From NCBI GenBank assembly GCA_023251515.1, contig JAHEYQ010000002.1, positions 50,659-114,658 of the forward strand: a DNA stretch of 64,000 nt, in the 5' to 3' direction. Numbering within the stretch: the stretch's first letter is position 1; every line of letters begins with the position of its first letter. Of the stretch, positions 7,636 through 17,046 are shown piece after piece. The translations under genes and the position numbers were made by a program. The notes beneath the pieces are model-generated. The model was not told the origin of the DNA and searched no databases. It saw only the letters and a program-made list of their open reading frames with translations. This DNA comes from Bacteroidales bacterium (lineage in GTDB: Bacteria; Bacteroidota; Bacteroidia; Bacteroidales; JACABE01).

Positions 7636-10600
7636 TTAGAATGAATTTAAGTCAGTAGGACGTAATGCACCAAACCATTTAACTACTTTTTCTCCAATTC
7701 CATCAGCCTGAACATGAATCAGATATACGCCTCCGGCAATAGGAATATTTGCATAGTTTTTCAAATCCCAGTCTATACTGGTTAATGCTTCCCCTTTACC
7801 TGAAACCACACCTTCTTTATCCACTTTAAATTGTCTGATTAAAGTACCATTTAATGTATAAATAGTTACAGTACATTTTTGTGGCAAATTAATGATTCTA
7901 ACTCTGTTATCTAACTGATTAGCTTCATAGTTTGAATATGCATAATAAGGATTAGGAACAACACCAATCAGTTCAAGTGCAGATTTTGCAACATCAACTT
8001 GTCCTTTTTGTGTAGCTAATTCATCCGTACTGAATTCATACATTGGGTAGTTATTGTTCTGTCTAACTGTTGCAGTATCAGTTTTTGAAGCATAAAAACG
8101 TTTGTATGGTTTTTGAACTCTTAATCTGATTTTTGCTTCAGTTGGTATTTTTGAGGGATCATCAAAGAGATATTGTGAACTACTTACCATTGGTAATCCA
8201 ACCCACATTGCATTTTTATAAACATCTGCTTTCTTATTTGACATAAATTTGTCATATATCCATTTACCTTTATCATAAGCTGGACAGTTTGCAGCATTGC
8301 CTTCTATATTTGAATTATGACCCATAATATAAACATAATGCTTTCCTCCGAAAACTATTTTCAAACTATTTCCTTCAATAAATGTTGAAGTTGGATTCCA
8401 CTTCATATCCTTTCCATTGTTACCGCTTTGCCATGAATCTTCTCCAAACATAATATTTAGTCTTTCACCTGATTCAACATTTATAGCATAACCAGGAAAC
8501 CAACTCATACCTTTAGGGTAATCTTCAGATGCGTCAGCAACTCCTTCTTTATTAATAGATGCATCATTTCTTAGAGAAAATTTTGTAATATTATTAACTA
8601 AAACAGGATCATCACTCATTTCAATTACAGGACATCTTGTCCATTTTGATTTATCAGAAGTAAATACGATATCAACACTTGCCAAATTAATCAATTGATT
8701 AAAATTTAAATTATCTTTATACGTTGGACCATTTTCATATATTGAACCTAAACGATAAGGAGCCCAAGTACCATCTAAAATCTTTTCAAATTCTTCTTTT
8801 TGATCTAAGAAATTTTTGGCATTTTGTCCATGTGAATCTTTAGTTGTAAAATAATAATCTTCCGTTTCCTTTTCTTCTGCACTAGCATTATCACCTACCG
8901 AAACAGAACCTGAACGAATCCAATTATACGCTCTAATAGCATCATTATCAGGAACACCAATCAACCATTGTTTACTATTATCTGAAAATGTCAAAGATGA
9001 TTCAATAAAACTTGCTTCTCTTATCTGGTATCCTAATATAGTACCTTGAAGATTAAAATATGGAGTAGCTAAATCCTGAATTTGTCCTATACTGATAGAC
9101 AATCCTAATTCAGCAATAATTTGCTCATTTGCAAATTTAATCCCTACATCTGATTTTACAATGGTATCCAAAACTCCATTATTTTCGAGGAAAACAGTCC
9201 AAGAAGCATCATTAATAGTATCAGTCAAAGTTGTAGGATTAAATTTTAAAGTGTATTTTCCAGGTTTAACATTCAACGGATCAATAACTTTTACATTTAT
9301 TGGACCTTTATTATTTTCATAAACTGGATTTTCAATTATATAAGGAGGTGCTGTTTTTGACATTAACTCATCAATAGAAGTCTGAGTTAAATCTAAAGTT
9401 AAACCACCATTACCTTGTCCTTCTATACGTTTGATTTTAGGAGTTGAACCGTAAGCAGCATTCATAACCGTACCACTTCCTTCAGGTATTGGATTATGAG
9501 GAATGGCAGTAATCGGTCTTATTTCTCCTACCCGACTTTTTCTTCCTGCTAAATATGGTTCTTTTTGACCCTCCAAATCATCAGGTGAGAATTGATTATA
9601 GATTTTATAATTGTTATAAGCATAAGCTATTGCAATAAAATAATATTTCTTATGGTTAATCAACCTCTTATCGCCTGAAGCAAACTGATCTTCATTTATT
9701 GTAAATGAATGTGAAACTCCAGTGTTAGCTCCATTAACTTTTTCAACAGGCACTAAGCTTCCACCCAATGCATCGCTTTTCTTATAATTGATAAGTTGTG
9801 CAATTGGATTTCCCTTAGAATCGTAATTTTTTAAATCGCATTGTAAAACCAAACGAGCTTTGTCAGGATTTTCAATATCTGCAATTGAAACTGTATTATC
9901 TCTCAATTGATAAATTTGATAACCTTCAAATTTATAACTTCTGTCAAACTTAACAGTATCTACTCTTGTAACAACATAATGGTAAGAAGTATCTCCACTT
10001 TGAGAAATTATTGTATCTGTTTGAACAATTTTCTGAATTTTCTTTTCAGGAATTCTAACATCAAGTTCACTATAAGTTTCATTAAAGTTATTTGAACCTT
10101 TAACATTGGTAACATAAAGAATAAGTTCTTTATCAAGTTCTTTAACAAACAAATCCGGTGCATCTGGACCATCAAGAACTTTAAAACAGTTATCAAACAA
10201 AGCCTGACATTTATCATCAACCTGACGTAATAAATCTACAGAAGCAAATGGACCACCAAAAGTAGCTTTTGCCCATGGAATACCAACTGTAATATAATTA
10301 ACAGCACCTGGTTTTAAAGTAAAAGGACCTGCAGATTGCATAAAACGTCTGTCAGCAGGTGCGTTCTTTGCAGTTTCTTCTGTCCATATTTTACCTGGTA
10401 TAGGATCGGCACCGCAACCGGTTCCCCAATGCAATGGATCAGTATCGCCAGGAAACATGAAATCTGCATTTACTTGTGTAGTCAAATTACCAGTACCATG
10501 TCCATCACCACCATAAGTCATTTTTCGGTTATCTCTCCAGATACCTTTTAAATAGTTATAATAATCAGTAGCAACTTCAGGTTCACCTGTTGGACCAGAT

Positions 10601-11877
10601 GAATTATTATAATATAAGAATCTTCTCATACCATAACGTTCATCATCTTCAATTCCGTTTCCGAAATTTACACCATTGATACTTACATCACAAATTTGAG
10701 TACCATCAGCTTTATATTTTGGATTATCAATTCCATCAGGATCCATGTATGGACCTTGGAAAAAGTCAACACCAATTGCAGGAGGATTTCCTTCATAAGC
10801 GTAATACTGACCAGCTCCATCTGTAGCTCTTCCATTATAGCTATATCCCAAACCTCTCTGAACATCACAACCAACATAGTCATCAAAAGCATAACCTAAA
10901 TCAGTATCAACCCATTGACTGAAATAAGTCTCAGTTAAAGTATAAGTTGAACGGTTTATGATTTCATAAGTATAAAAAGTCATATTATTGATTTCATCAT
11001 TTGTTGAAAAACCAAAAGCCTGAGCTCTTATTTCCAAACCAATAGGATCGCCATTAGATTCAGAGTGAATATTACCTTTATCGTTGAAAACCCACCATAA
11101 AGTTAAGTCACCTTTTAATACCTGATCAACTAAAATACCACCTTTAACTTTAGGATTACCAGTTCCTTCTGTTGTTTCATAAGTTGGTTCTAACGGTTTC
11201 CATGTTCCATCAGGATTCTTTTTATCCGGATTGGTAGGACACAAAGAATTATTTAAATCATAATAAGGATATTCACCACTTAAATAATCATAATCGTAAT
11301 CTCCATTTTTATCGAAAAAAGGAGCTAAATAACCAGTATATCCGGCTTTTTTTGCAGTTGCAGGCCAATTTTTAATTACATCTGTTTGCTTTAATGTATT
11401 TGTTGGATCTGCAATAAACTCCTCTACTTCCCTACGAGTAATTTTGTAATGTTTGTCCCATTCATTACACATTTCAGCATCAACAGAAGCTGTGCCATTC
11501 TCAGTTAAAGGTCCTGTAAAAAAATCAACTCCACCGGAGCGGAAACGCTGAGCAGCAAGTTTTAACTGTTTATTGATATCTAAACCACCTATCCAAAGAG
11601 CAGCGGCAAACATAGATGTCTTACGGCTACCTCTTGGAATTTCATATTTTGCCTGGGTAAAATCCCACCACATATCACCACCAGTATTGATACGTGCTCT
11701 AACATTATTAATATCCAAATCGGTAGATCCGGTAGCTGGTTTACAAGGTTCTGCTTTGGTTTGCTTTATTGTCGGCTTAGGTTTATTAATCTCGCCTAAA
11801 TATTTCTCTGCATAAGAAACATTAACTATAAGCATACTAACAAAAGCTAAAAATACTATTTTAAAGATATTTTTCAT
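7636..11877 (-). CDS. Giant secreted protein with T9SS-like C-terminal domain
   Basis: A 1413-residue exported protein with signal peptide at about 1-23. Most of its length has no domain I recognise; early parts contain Gly/Asp/Tyr-rich segments such as DKNGDYDYDYLSGEYPYY. The last ~110 residues (GVVPNPYYAYSNYEAN, TVTIYTLNGTLIRQF, DWDLKNYANIPIAGGVYLI) have the beta-sandwich pattern of T9SS type A or FlgD-like C-terminal signals. An unusual tail WFGALRPTDLNSF extends past the normal end. It sits 45 bp upstream of the PorV-like gene and 44 bp downstream of the TonB receptor. It is probably surface-attached or secreted; function unknown. Confidence 0.75.
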   Translation of the reverse strand: MKNIFKIVFLAFVSMLIVNVSYAEKYLGEINKPKPTIKQTKAEPCKPATGSTDLDINNVRARINTGGDMWWDFTQAKYEIPRGSRKTSMFAAALWIGGLDINKQLKLAAQRFRSGGVDFFTGPLTENGTASVDAEMCNEWDKHYKITRREVEEFIADPTNTLKQTDVIKNWPATAKKAGYTGYLAPFFDKNGDYDYDYLSGEYPYYDLNNSLCPTNPDKKNPDGTWKPLEPTYETTEGTGNPKVKGGILVDQVLKGDLTLWWVFNDKGNIHSESNGDPIGLEIRAQAFGFSTNDEINNMTFYTYEIINRSTYTLTETYFSQWVDTDLGYAFDDYVGCDVQRGLGYSYNGRATDGAGQYYAYEGNPPAIGVDFFQGPYMDPDGIDNPKYKADGTQICDVSINGVNFGNGIEDDERYGMRRFLYYNNSSGPTGEPEVATDYYNYLKGIWRDNRKMTYGGDGHGTGNLTTQVNADFMFPGDTDPLHWGTGCGADPIPGKIWTEETAKNAPADRRFMQSAGPFTLKPGAVNYITVGIPWAKATFGGPFASVDLLRQVDDKCQALFDNCFKVLDGPDAPDLFVKELDKELILYVTNVKGSNNFNETYSELDVRIPEKKIQKIVQTDTIISQSGDTSYHYVVTRVDTVKFDRSYKFEGYQIYQLRDNTVSIADIENPDKARLVLQCDLKNYDSKGNPIAQLINYKKSDALGGSLVPVEKVNGANTGVSHSFTINEDQFASGDKRLINHKKYYFIAIAYAYNNYKIYNQFSPDDLEGQKEPYLAGRKSRVGEIRPITAIPHNPIPEGSGTVMNAAYGSTPKIKRIEGQGNGGLTLDLTQTSIDELMSKTAPPYIIENPVYENNKGPINVKVIDPLNVKPGKYTLKFNPTTLTDTINDASWTVFLENNGVLDTIVKSDVGIKFANEQIIAELGLSISIGQIQDLATPYFNLQGTILGYQIREASFIESSLTFSDNSKQWLIGVPDNDAIRAYNWIRSGSVSVGDNASAEEKETEDYYFTTKDSHGQNAKNFLDQKEEFEKILDGTWAPYRLGSIYENGPTYKDNLNFNQLINLASVDIVFTSDKSKWTRCPVIEMSDDPVLVNNITKFSLRNDASINKEGVADASEDYPKGMSWFPGYAINVESGERLNIMFGEDSWQSGNNGKDMKWNPTSTFIEGNSLKIVFGGKHYVYIMGHNSNIEGNAANCPAYDKGKWIYDKFMSNKKADVYKNAMWVGLPMVSSSQYLFDDPSKIPTEAKIRLRVQKPYKRFYASKTDTATVRQNNNYPMYEFSTDELATQKGQVDVAKSALELIGVVPNPYYAYSNYEANQLDNRVRIINLPQKCTVTIYTLNGTLIRQFKVDKEGVVSGKGEALTSIDWDLKNYANIPIAGGVYLIHVQADGIGEKVVKWFGALRPTDLNSF

Positions 11878-11921
11878 AACTTCTATTTTTTTTATTTTTT
11901 TAAGCTATCTATTTTATAATA

Positions 11922-14900
11922 TTAAAAATTAAATGATACTCCTAAACGAATTCTTCTAGGTAAAGAATAGTTATACGGATTATTAACCTGAGTAGAATAT
12001 AAATCTCTGAAAGATTGTGGATCAGAATAAGCGTTTATTAATGCTTGATTCTTTGGATTTGCCAAATATCCATCATCATCAGGATTACCTGTAGTAGGAT
12101 AAACACCAACAGTATTCTGAGTATTTAACACATTTAATACTTGTAGGTAGATATTCAGATAAGCATATTTTTTGTTTTTAGCATCACCTTTTCCGAATTT
12201 CAACATAATATCTTTATCAATCTGAGCATCCATCCAGAATTGCCATGGCAATCTTGAACCATTTTGCTGACCGGTAATTACATTATCTAAAATAGAACGT
12301 TTTGTATAAGGAGTACCTGAACTGCCATTAAATGTAAAATTTATACCAGTATTTTCTAATAAAAGAATTGTTTTTACTTTATCTGTTCCTTTTATTTTTC
12401 TGGTAATTTTTGGACCATTGTATTTTTTTCCTTCTTCAAAACGATAATCAATGTTTGCCTTAATTGCGTGACGTTGATCATAAGCTAAAGGAGTTGTTGT
12501 TCTTAAATTAGGCTGTCCTGAACTTACCAAACTTGCCTGAGAAGTAGCAGATGAACCTGTACCATCGGCAAATTGCAATGTATAACTAGTTCTGATTCTG
12601 ACATTTCCTGTTCTTCTTAAATCATATGTAACAGTTAAACCTTTAACAGTTCCAAAGTCAATATTTGTATAAGAAATATAGTTAGGATTTGGGTCAGCTC
12701 CGGTAAAACGTTTTACCTGAACCAAGTTTCTAATTTCACGGTAATAAGTAGAAAATTTTAAGGATGAAGAATTTGATATTTTCTGTTGGAAACCTAATTC
12801 ATAATCTGTTGTTCTTTCAGGTTTTAAATTAGGATTAGAAATTACAGAACTTCCATTACTTTCAATAAATAAATAAGAAACAGGATCAATCTCTAAACCT
12901 GAAGTTGGTCTTTTTGTAATTACGTCATAATGAGCAAAAAACAAAGCTTCATCAGAAATCGGGAATGAGAAAGAAATACGAGGCATAAAAGTAGTTTGTG
13001 GCTCATAATCTTTAAATGCATCAATACTTATGTCTTTTTGAGTAGCACTAACTCTATATGGAGTTGGCTTTCCTGAATTTCCACTAATTAACAATGGGTC
13101 TTCAATTACAGTACCAGAAGCATTATACCAGATTTCTCCATTTCTGTAACCCATAATTCTTGGTTTAGCAGCTTTAAAATCATCAACATAAACAACATAA
13201 TCCTGACCTACAGAGGTTGGAATTGCAGTAAAACTTGCATTTCCTTCATTAATATCGCTTACTCTTTTAGATTCATAAAATAAATAAGGATCTTTTAATA
13301 CCATTTGATTTGCATCAAAACGGTCAACACGAACACCAATATTGAAAATCAAATCATTAAAAGCAAATTTATCAGAAATATATCCTGCCATATAAATAGG
13401 TTCAAAAGCACCAATTTCTCTTTTATAATTACCATATTCATCTTTAGCAGTAAAGAAATCGTTCAAAGTAGGTTTACTTGATAATTTTTTACCTTTATAA
13501 TCGAAACCATTATAACTTACATATCTATTCCCATTATTTAACAATTCATCAGCACTAAACATATCAACAGAATATGTAGATGGATCATAATTATCTATAT
13601 CAATCCAATCACCTAAACCATGACCATCAATTGGCATACCAAGTTTTTTACGTAAATTCAAATCAAAGAAAGATTGCTCATCTTTTGAATATTTGAAATT
13701 ATAAAAAATTGTATCAATTTGTCCACCTGGATGTAACATGGCACTATCTTTATCCAGCTGACGAATATGTTTGTTGGTTAAATTACGTGCTAGCTCCCAT
13801 AATCCAACAGGAGAATAATTATAACCGCGTTCAGATAACTGCTCATATTGAATACCAAATTCAAAAGCATGGTTACCAATATCTGCAGATCCGTTTGCAC
13901 TGATACCGATCTGAGTTTGTTCTGATTGTCCATAACCATTATAAACTCCACCAGTATTGCTGTAAATATTGTAAATACTTGGAGGAGTATCACCATTTAC
14001 CAATCCTTTTAAATTTCTAATAGTATTATAATTGGTATAATATCCAGAATTTAGATCAAACAAACTATAATATTGAGATGTATAATTTGCCAATGTAGGA
14101 TTTAATTCAGAACGTTCGAATGTAACCAGTGTATCAAAAACGTTTGCAAGTACCCATACATCATTATATTCTGTATATGTTGTATCAGTTCCATTGATAT
14201 GTCTTATTTTTGCAGAACCGATTTCAAACTGATTGGCTTTGTATGTTTTAAATTTACCAACATAACCATAATCAAATAAATTGTCTTTATGATTTCTGTC
14301 TTGAGATATTGAATTTACTTTGGTATAGTCAGCCTGAATCTGATAGAAAACATTCTTAATTAATGATTTGCTATCTTTATCACCTGGGAAACGTTGGGTA
14401 AATTTACCATAAACTCTCCATGTTGAATTAATATATTCACCATTATTTACGGAATTTAATAATGAATTACCTCTTGACCAAATTCTTCCTTTGCCATAAT
14501 CTAAAGAACCTCCAAAAGTTAAGTTACTGTTAGCATTGGTTTTAACATCAATTTTCCCTGCTAAACTTATACCATAATTTTCAGCATCTTCTTTTGCACT
14601 AATTTTTTCCAAATCAGATTTTCTTAAATACTCAGAATTATAAGTAATTCCCTGATTTGTGAAACGCAAAGGATTTTTTTCTAATTCAGCTCTTTTTGCA
14701 TCATTAACTTTATAATCACCATTAGCAAAAGGATAATTATCTCTTTCAGAATTAAACTCCCCAGATAAAAAGAAACCCAATATAGATGATTTATCTTTAG
14801 AATTTTTGCTTTTCAAAAGAGGGCCGTTTAAACTAAAAGAAGCAATATTATAACCATAATCATCAAATAATTCGGAAGTTACAATTTCCATACTACCGCC

Positions 14901-15590
14901 AAATTCGCGGGAAGGACCTCTGGTAGTAATATTTAAAATACCACCGGTAGCTTCACCATATTTTGCTGGTGTACCCCCAAGAATCATTGCAACTTCCTCA
15001 ATAGCAGATTTAGGTAAGCCGGAAGAACCTCTTACCCTAACACCATCAATATAAGTAACAGTTCCATCAGTTCTTTGACCACGAACACTACCCATACTTC
15101 CGTCAGTAGATTGCACACCACCCACTGTAGCTGCAATTGCCTGAGCAGAACGACCGGGCATTTTCGAAATTTCTTCGGAAGTAACTGTTTCTCCGGAAGA
15201 TGTTTGATCTTTATTGATTAATGGTACTTTATAATCAACAACTTCAAACGTTTCTAACGTTGTTGCTGTTGGTTCCATTACAATATTATTAAATGTAATT
15301 GTGTTAGAGTTGATTACAACACCTTTAATCATTAAAGGTTTATAACCAACATAAGTCGCTTTAACATCATAACGACCAGGAGACAATGGCTTTATGGTAT
15401 AATTACCATCAAAGTCAGTTGTTCCACCACCAAATTGCTTTCCTGATTGCTCAACAATAATATTGGCAAACGGAATGGGTTCCTTGGATTCCTTATCGGT
15501 TAATTTACCTTTAAGCTCTCCCGACTGCGAAAACACCATCAGATTGACTGATAGTAAGATTCCTAATGAAAAGAATAATTTTCTCAACAT
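11922..15590 (-). CDS. TonB-dependent receptor with carboxypeptidase-regulatory domain
   Basis: A 1222-residue outer-membrane active transporter. It has a signal peptide (1-22), a CarboxypepD_reg-like domain (about 24-110, GKLTDKESKEPIPFANIIVE), the plug (about 125-240, with MPGRSAQAIAATVGGVQS and RGSSGLPKSAIEEVAMILGG), then a 22-strand-type barrel ending in the terminal aromatic F of LGVSFNF. There is no SusD partner; the downstream genes encode instead a giant secreted protein and a PorV-like barrel. Substrate unknown: the neighbourhood does not show polysaccharide enzymes. A small 8-bp inverted repeat lies in its leader (15633-15653). Confidence 0.92.
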   Translation of the reverse strand: MLRKLFFSLGILLSVNLMVFSQSGELKGKLTDKESKEPIPFANIIVEQSGKQFGGGTTDFDGNYTIKPLSPGRYDVKATYVGYKPLMIKGVVINSNTITFNNIVMEPTATTLETFEVVDYKVPLINKDQTSSGETVTSEEISKMPGRSAQAIAATVGGVQSTDGSMGSVRGQRTDGTVTYIDGVRVRGSSGLPKSAIEEVAMILGGTPAKYGEATGGILNITTRGPSREFGGSMEIVTSELFDDYGYNIASFSLNGPLLKSKNSKDKSSILGFFLSGEFNSERDNYPFANGDYKVNDAKRAELEKNPLRFTNQGITYNSEYLRKSDLEKISAKEDAENYGISLAGKIDVKTNANSNLTFGGSLDYGKGRIWSRGNSLLNSVNNGEYINSTWRVYGKFTQRFPGDKDSKSLIKNVFYQIQADYTKVNSISQDRNHKDNLFDYGYVGKFKTYKANQFEIGSAKIRHINGTDTTYTEYNDVWVLANVFDTLVTFERSELNPTLANYTSQYYSLFDLNSGYYTNYNTIRNLKGLVNGDTPPSIYNIYSNTGGVYNGYGQSEQTQIGISANGSADIGNHAFEFGIQYEQLSERGYNYSPVGLWELARNLTNKHIRQLDKDSAMLHPGGQIDTIFYNFKYSKDEQSFFDLNLRKKLGMPIDGHGLGDWIDIDNYDPSTYSVDMFSADELLNNGNRYVSYNGFDYKGKKLSSKPTLNDFFTAKDEYGNYKREIGAFEPIYMAGYISDKFAFNDLIFNIGVRVDRFDANQMVLKDPYLFYESKRVSDINEGNASFTAIPTSVGQDYVVYVDDFKAAKPRIMGYRNGEIWYNASGTVIEDPLLISGNSGKPTPYRVSATQKDISIDAFKDYEPQTTFMPRISFSFPISDEALFFAHYDVITKRPTSGLEIDPVSYLFIESNGSSVISNPNLKPERTTDYELGFQQKISNSSSLKFSTYYREIRNLVQVKRFTGADPNPNYISYTNIDFGTVKGLTVTYDLRRTGNVRIRTSYTLQFADGTGSSATSQASLVSSGQPNLRTTTPLAYDQRHAIKANIDYRFEEGKKYNGPKITRKIKGTDKVKTILLLENTGINFTFNGSSGTPYTKRSILDNVITGQQNGSRLPWQFWMDAQIDKDIMLKFGKGDAKNKKYAYLNIYLQVLNVLNTQNTVGVYPTTGNPDDDGYLANPKNQALINAYSDPQSFRDLYSTQVNNPYNYSLPRRIRLGVSFNF

Positions 15591-15632
15591 ACACCTGTAA
15601 TTTTATGTTAGAATTAATTTGCTTTTTTTAGT

Positions 15633-15653
15633 GAGTAAAAATTTTTTTTACTC
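15633..15653. repeat. Inverted repeat in the leader of the TonB receptor gene
   Basis: GAGTAAAA (15633-15640) and TTTTACTC (15646-15653) form an 8-bp AT-rich stem about 43 bp upstream of the receptor ATG. It could be a weak attenuator or an operator; no T-run follows on the minus strand. Confidence 0.35.
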
Positions 15654-15700
15654 TGTTTTTGAACTTCTCGTTTAAAATTATTTTTATTATATTAATTTTC

Positions 15701-16093
15701 CTAAGTATATCGCCGTTCAAGTATCATACTGTATATAACTGCTTTACGTAAATCAAAATCAGTTAATTCGTTATGCTTTCCGGCATTTATTGTCATTTTG
15801 TTTTCTTGTAATTCAACTTTTTTTGTATCAGTAATGTCCTGTTTTATTGATACTTTCGATTCCTCAAAATTTTCAAATTCATCAAATATTTTTTCTTGTC
15901 TTACGTTTTCATTTGCTGTAAATTCTTCAAATGGAAATAGTTGTTCAAAAATATCCTTAATATTAGTTTCTTTTTGTTCTGCTTTTGGGCCTAATACTTT
16001 TCTTTGCTGAGCTTTAATTTGTTTCTGATAGTTTTTGTATAAACCAAAAGCTACCCATCCAATACCTATTAATATATAAAATATATTGTCCAT
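15701..16093 (-). CDS. Small membrane-anchored protein of unknown function
   Basis: A 130-residue protein. One N-terminal membrane helix (about 3-20, IFYILIGIGWVAFGLY) is followed by a basic segment (KNYQKQIKAQQRK), a long acidic and Gln-rich middle, and a short C-terminal motif FDLRKAVIYSMILERRY that looks like a conserved docking peptide. I do not recognise the family. The gene lies between the LytTR regulator and the TonB receptor on the same strand and could be the first gene of the receptor operon. Confidence 0.7.
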   Translation of the reverse strand: MDNIFYILIGIGWVAFGLYKNYQKQIKAQQRKVLGPKAEQKETNIKDIFEQLFPFEEFTANENVRQEKIFDEFENFEESKVSIKQDITDTKKVELQENKMTINAGKHNELTDFDLRKAVIYSMILERRYT

Positions 16094-16151
16094 AAGTTTA
16101 AAATTAAAACTTTGTAAAAGTACCTATTCTAATACTGTAAATAAAAAAAAA

Positions 16152-16184
16152 TCAGTTTTCGGTACTAATAATAAAGTTTTCGGT
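16152..16184. promoter_or_regulatory. Candidate LytTR-binding direct repeats
   Basis: AGTTTTCGGT occurs at 16154-16163 and again at 16175-16184, 21 bp apart, which is two helical turns. With preceding bases TCA and AAA both fit the [TA][AC][CA]GTT core described for LytR/AlgR-type regulators, which bind paired direct repeats at this spacing. The site lies upstream of the 16093 gene and immediately downstream of the LytTR regulator gene. Binding is inferred. Confidence 0.45.
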
Positions 16185-16285
16185 TTATTAATTAGTATTT
16201 TACTGAATTTCTTACATATCAGAATCTGAAAATTTTTCAGGTGGCAAATTTAATAAAAAAAACGAATATATAAAACTTTTATATC

Positions 16286-17035
16286 TTATAGATGATTTAA
16301 AATTTCGACAATACTCTCACGTTTTCTACGTGAAACAGGAATCTTACTACCATCTGTCATTAGGATATATCCTCCGTCAACTTTCAGATAACTCTTAATA
16401 TATTTGATATTAACCAAATGCGATTTGTGTGGTCTGATAAAATTAAAATCGCTTAACATGGCTTCATTTTGTTTTAATGTTTTGGATATCATTATTGATG
16501 TTCCATTGACAAAAAAGAAATTTGTATAATAATCATCTGATTCACATCTTATTATATCATCAGTATTTACAACATGCATTCCTTCAGACGTTGATAAAAT
16601 AATTTTTTTTGCTTCGTTTTGAGGGCTTTTAATATTGTCTAACAATACTTTAATATTATTATTTATTTGACCTTTATCTTTTTTTTGTAGAAATTTACTA
16701 ACAGCAATTTTTAATTCATCAGGATCTACCGGCTTTAATAAATAATCTAAAGCACTATATTTGATAGCCATAATTGCATATTGATCATGAGCTGTAGTAA
16801 AAATTACTTCAAAATTGAATTTTTCAAAAGCTTCTAAAAAGTTGAATCCGCTTCCGTCTGGCATTTGAATGTCGAGAAAAACAACATCGGGATCGAACTT
16901 TTTTGCTTTTTCAATACCGTCTTTACAACCTGTAGCCTGAGCGATTACAAATACTTCAGGACAATATCTCTCAATCAGTCCGTTTAAAGTTTCTCTTGAT
17001 CTTTGTTCATCGTCAACAATTATTGCTTTTATCAT
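16286..17035 (-). CDS. LytTR-family response regulator
   Basis: A 249-residue DNA-binding regulator. The receiver domain has acidic residues D8/D9, phospho-acceptor D55 (VVFLDIQMPDGSG) and the conserved Lys in LLKPVD at about 105. The LytTR DNA-binding domain spans about 145-247 (VVNTDDIIRCESDDYYTNF, FIRPHKSHLVNIKYIK, IPVSRRKRESI). It is the last gene of the lipoprotein / propeller kinase operon, 11 bp behind the kinase, so it is the kinase's cognate partner. Confidence 0.95.
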   Translation of the reverse strand: MIKAIIVDDEQRSRETLNGLIERYCPEVFVIAQATGCKDGIEKAKKFDPDVVFLDIQMPDGSGFNFLEAFEKFNFEVIFTTAHDQYAIMAIKYSALDYLLKPVDPDELKIAVSKFLQKKDKGQINNNIKVLLDNIKSPQNEAKKIILSTSEGMHVVNTDDIIRCESDDYYTNFFFVNGTSIMISKTLKQNEAMLSDFNFIRPHKSHLVNIKYIKSYLKVDGGYILMTDGSKIPVSRRKRESIVEILNHL

Positions 17036-17046
17036 AACTATTTGAA

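Noticed and set aside
15633..15653. Rho-independent terminator before the TonB receptor gene
   Set aside because: The stem is only A/T-rich with no T-run after it on the minus strand; recorded only as an inverted repeat.
16094..16285. Small gene between the LytTR regulator and the 16093 gene
   Set aside because: No reading frame with a plausible start and composition; the gap appears regulatory.
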